A stretch of DNA of 15,038 nucleotides, from the NCBI GenBank assembly GCA_934394855.1, contig CAKRRH010000032.1:1-15038 (forward strand). The letters are read 5' to 3'. Shown here piece by piece: positions 14,886 to 15,038 of this stretch (positions are counted from its first letter, which is position 1; every line of letters begins with the position of its first letter). The notes beneath the pieces were generated by a model. It did not search any database. It was not told the origin of the DNA and saw only the letters and a program-made list of their open reading frames with translations. The position numbers and the translations under genes were made by a program. The stretch is from an uncultured Eubacteriales bacterium. Its GTDB lineage: Bacteria > Bacillota > Clostridia > Oscillospirales > Acutalibacteraceae.

Positions 14886-15038
14886 CCCCCTTTTCAAAAA
14901 GCTTCATTTATGAAAAATATAAAAATTTTAATTAGCGAGAGGGAAGAATGTGTTTCTGTTTATAAATTATTCGGCGGTGCGTATGATGCCGCCGCACCCT
15001 ACGGTTTTATAAATATTTAGAAGTAGCGTGTATTGTAA
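14886..15038. other. Non-coding right end with GC-rich inverted repeats
   Basis: No credible gene is present. An AT-rich stretch leads to CGGCGG (14972-14977) and CCGCCG (14989-14994), which could pair; overlapping GGTGCG (14976-14981) and CGCACC (14993-14998) offer a second, mutually exclusive pairing. Together with the hairpin at 14847-14885 this may form one composite repeat element that continues past the window edge. Confidence 0.4.

Noticed and set aside
14832..15020. Plus-strand ORF of 62 codons in the right intergenic region
   Set aside because: It runs straight through the hairpin and GC-rich repeats, has no good ribosome site, and its translation resembles no protein I recognise.
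1..15038. CRISPR arrays, tRNA or rRNA genes, transposase genes
   Set aside because: I found no regularly spaced repeats, no tRNA-like cloverleaf or ribosomal RNA motifs, and no transposase-like protein on either strand.

Overview
The window is a surface-polysaccharide (capsule or cell-wall glycan) biosynthesis locus. The likely host is a low-to-moderate GC Firmicute of the Clostridia, perhaps a Ruminococcus-like gut anaerobe. The inference rests on AGGAG/GGAGG ribosome binding sites, consensus TTGNNN-17-TATAAT promoters, AT-rich spacers, frequent GTG/TTG starts, and protein families common in that group (the DUF6625 type, cysteine-containing GT4 enzymes, CotS/Cps-type GT2 enzymes). The exact taxon cannot be fixed from the sequence alone.

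All thirteen genes lie on the minus strand, so the reading order runs from the right end to the left. At the far right (about 14772-15038) is non-coding DNA with an imperfect 18-bp hairpin and a GC-rich inverted repeat that look like an intergenic repeat element. Next comes a single-gene unit: a promoter (14788-14816), a GT4 glycosyltransferase (13536-14741) and a rho-independent terminator (13496-13520).

A 140-base spacer then holds the promoter (13428-13456) and a near-palindromic candidate operator for a long operon. Its genes, in transcription order, are: radical SAM/SPASM enzyme; GT4; thymidylate-kinase-like P-loop kinase; alkaline-phosphatase-superfamily phosphodiesterase; GT2; hexapeptide acyltransferase; DUF6625 putative glycosyltransferase; GT2; GT8; polysaccharide pyruvyl transferase; MenD-like thiamine-diphosphate enzyme; and a Wzx-type flippase that runs off the left edge. 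Gaps are -8 to +53 bases, two gene pairs overlap, and I see no internal terminator, so this reads as one transcript.

Working model (inference): five recognised glycosyltransferases plus one DUF6625 candidate build a repeat unit on a lipid carrier. Acyl and pyruvyl groups decorate it, and the flippase exports it. The radical SAM enzyme, the MenD-like enzyme and the kinase/phosphodiesterase pair are unusual members. They suggest a non-standard sugar or a phosphoryl modification, and none of their substrates can be read from sequence. No initiating sugar-phosphate transferase, polymerase or chain-length regulator is present, so these must lie outside the window if the pathway is Wzx/Wzy type.
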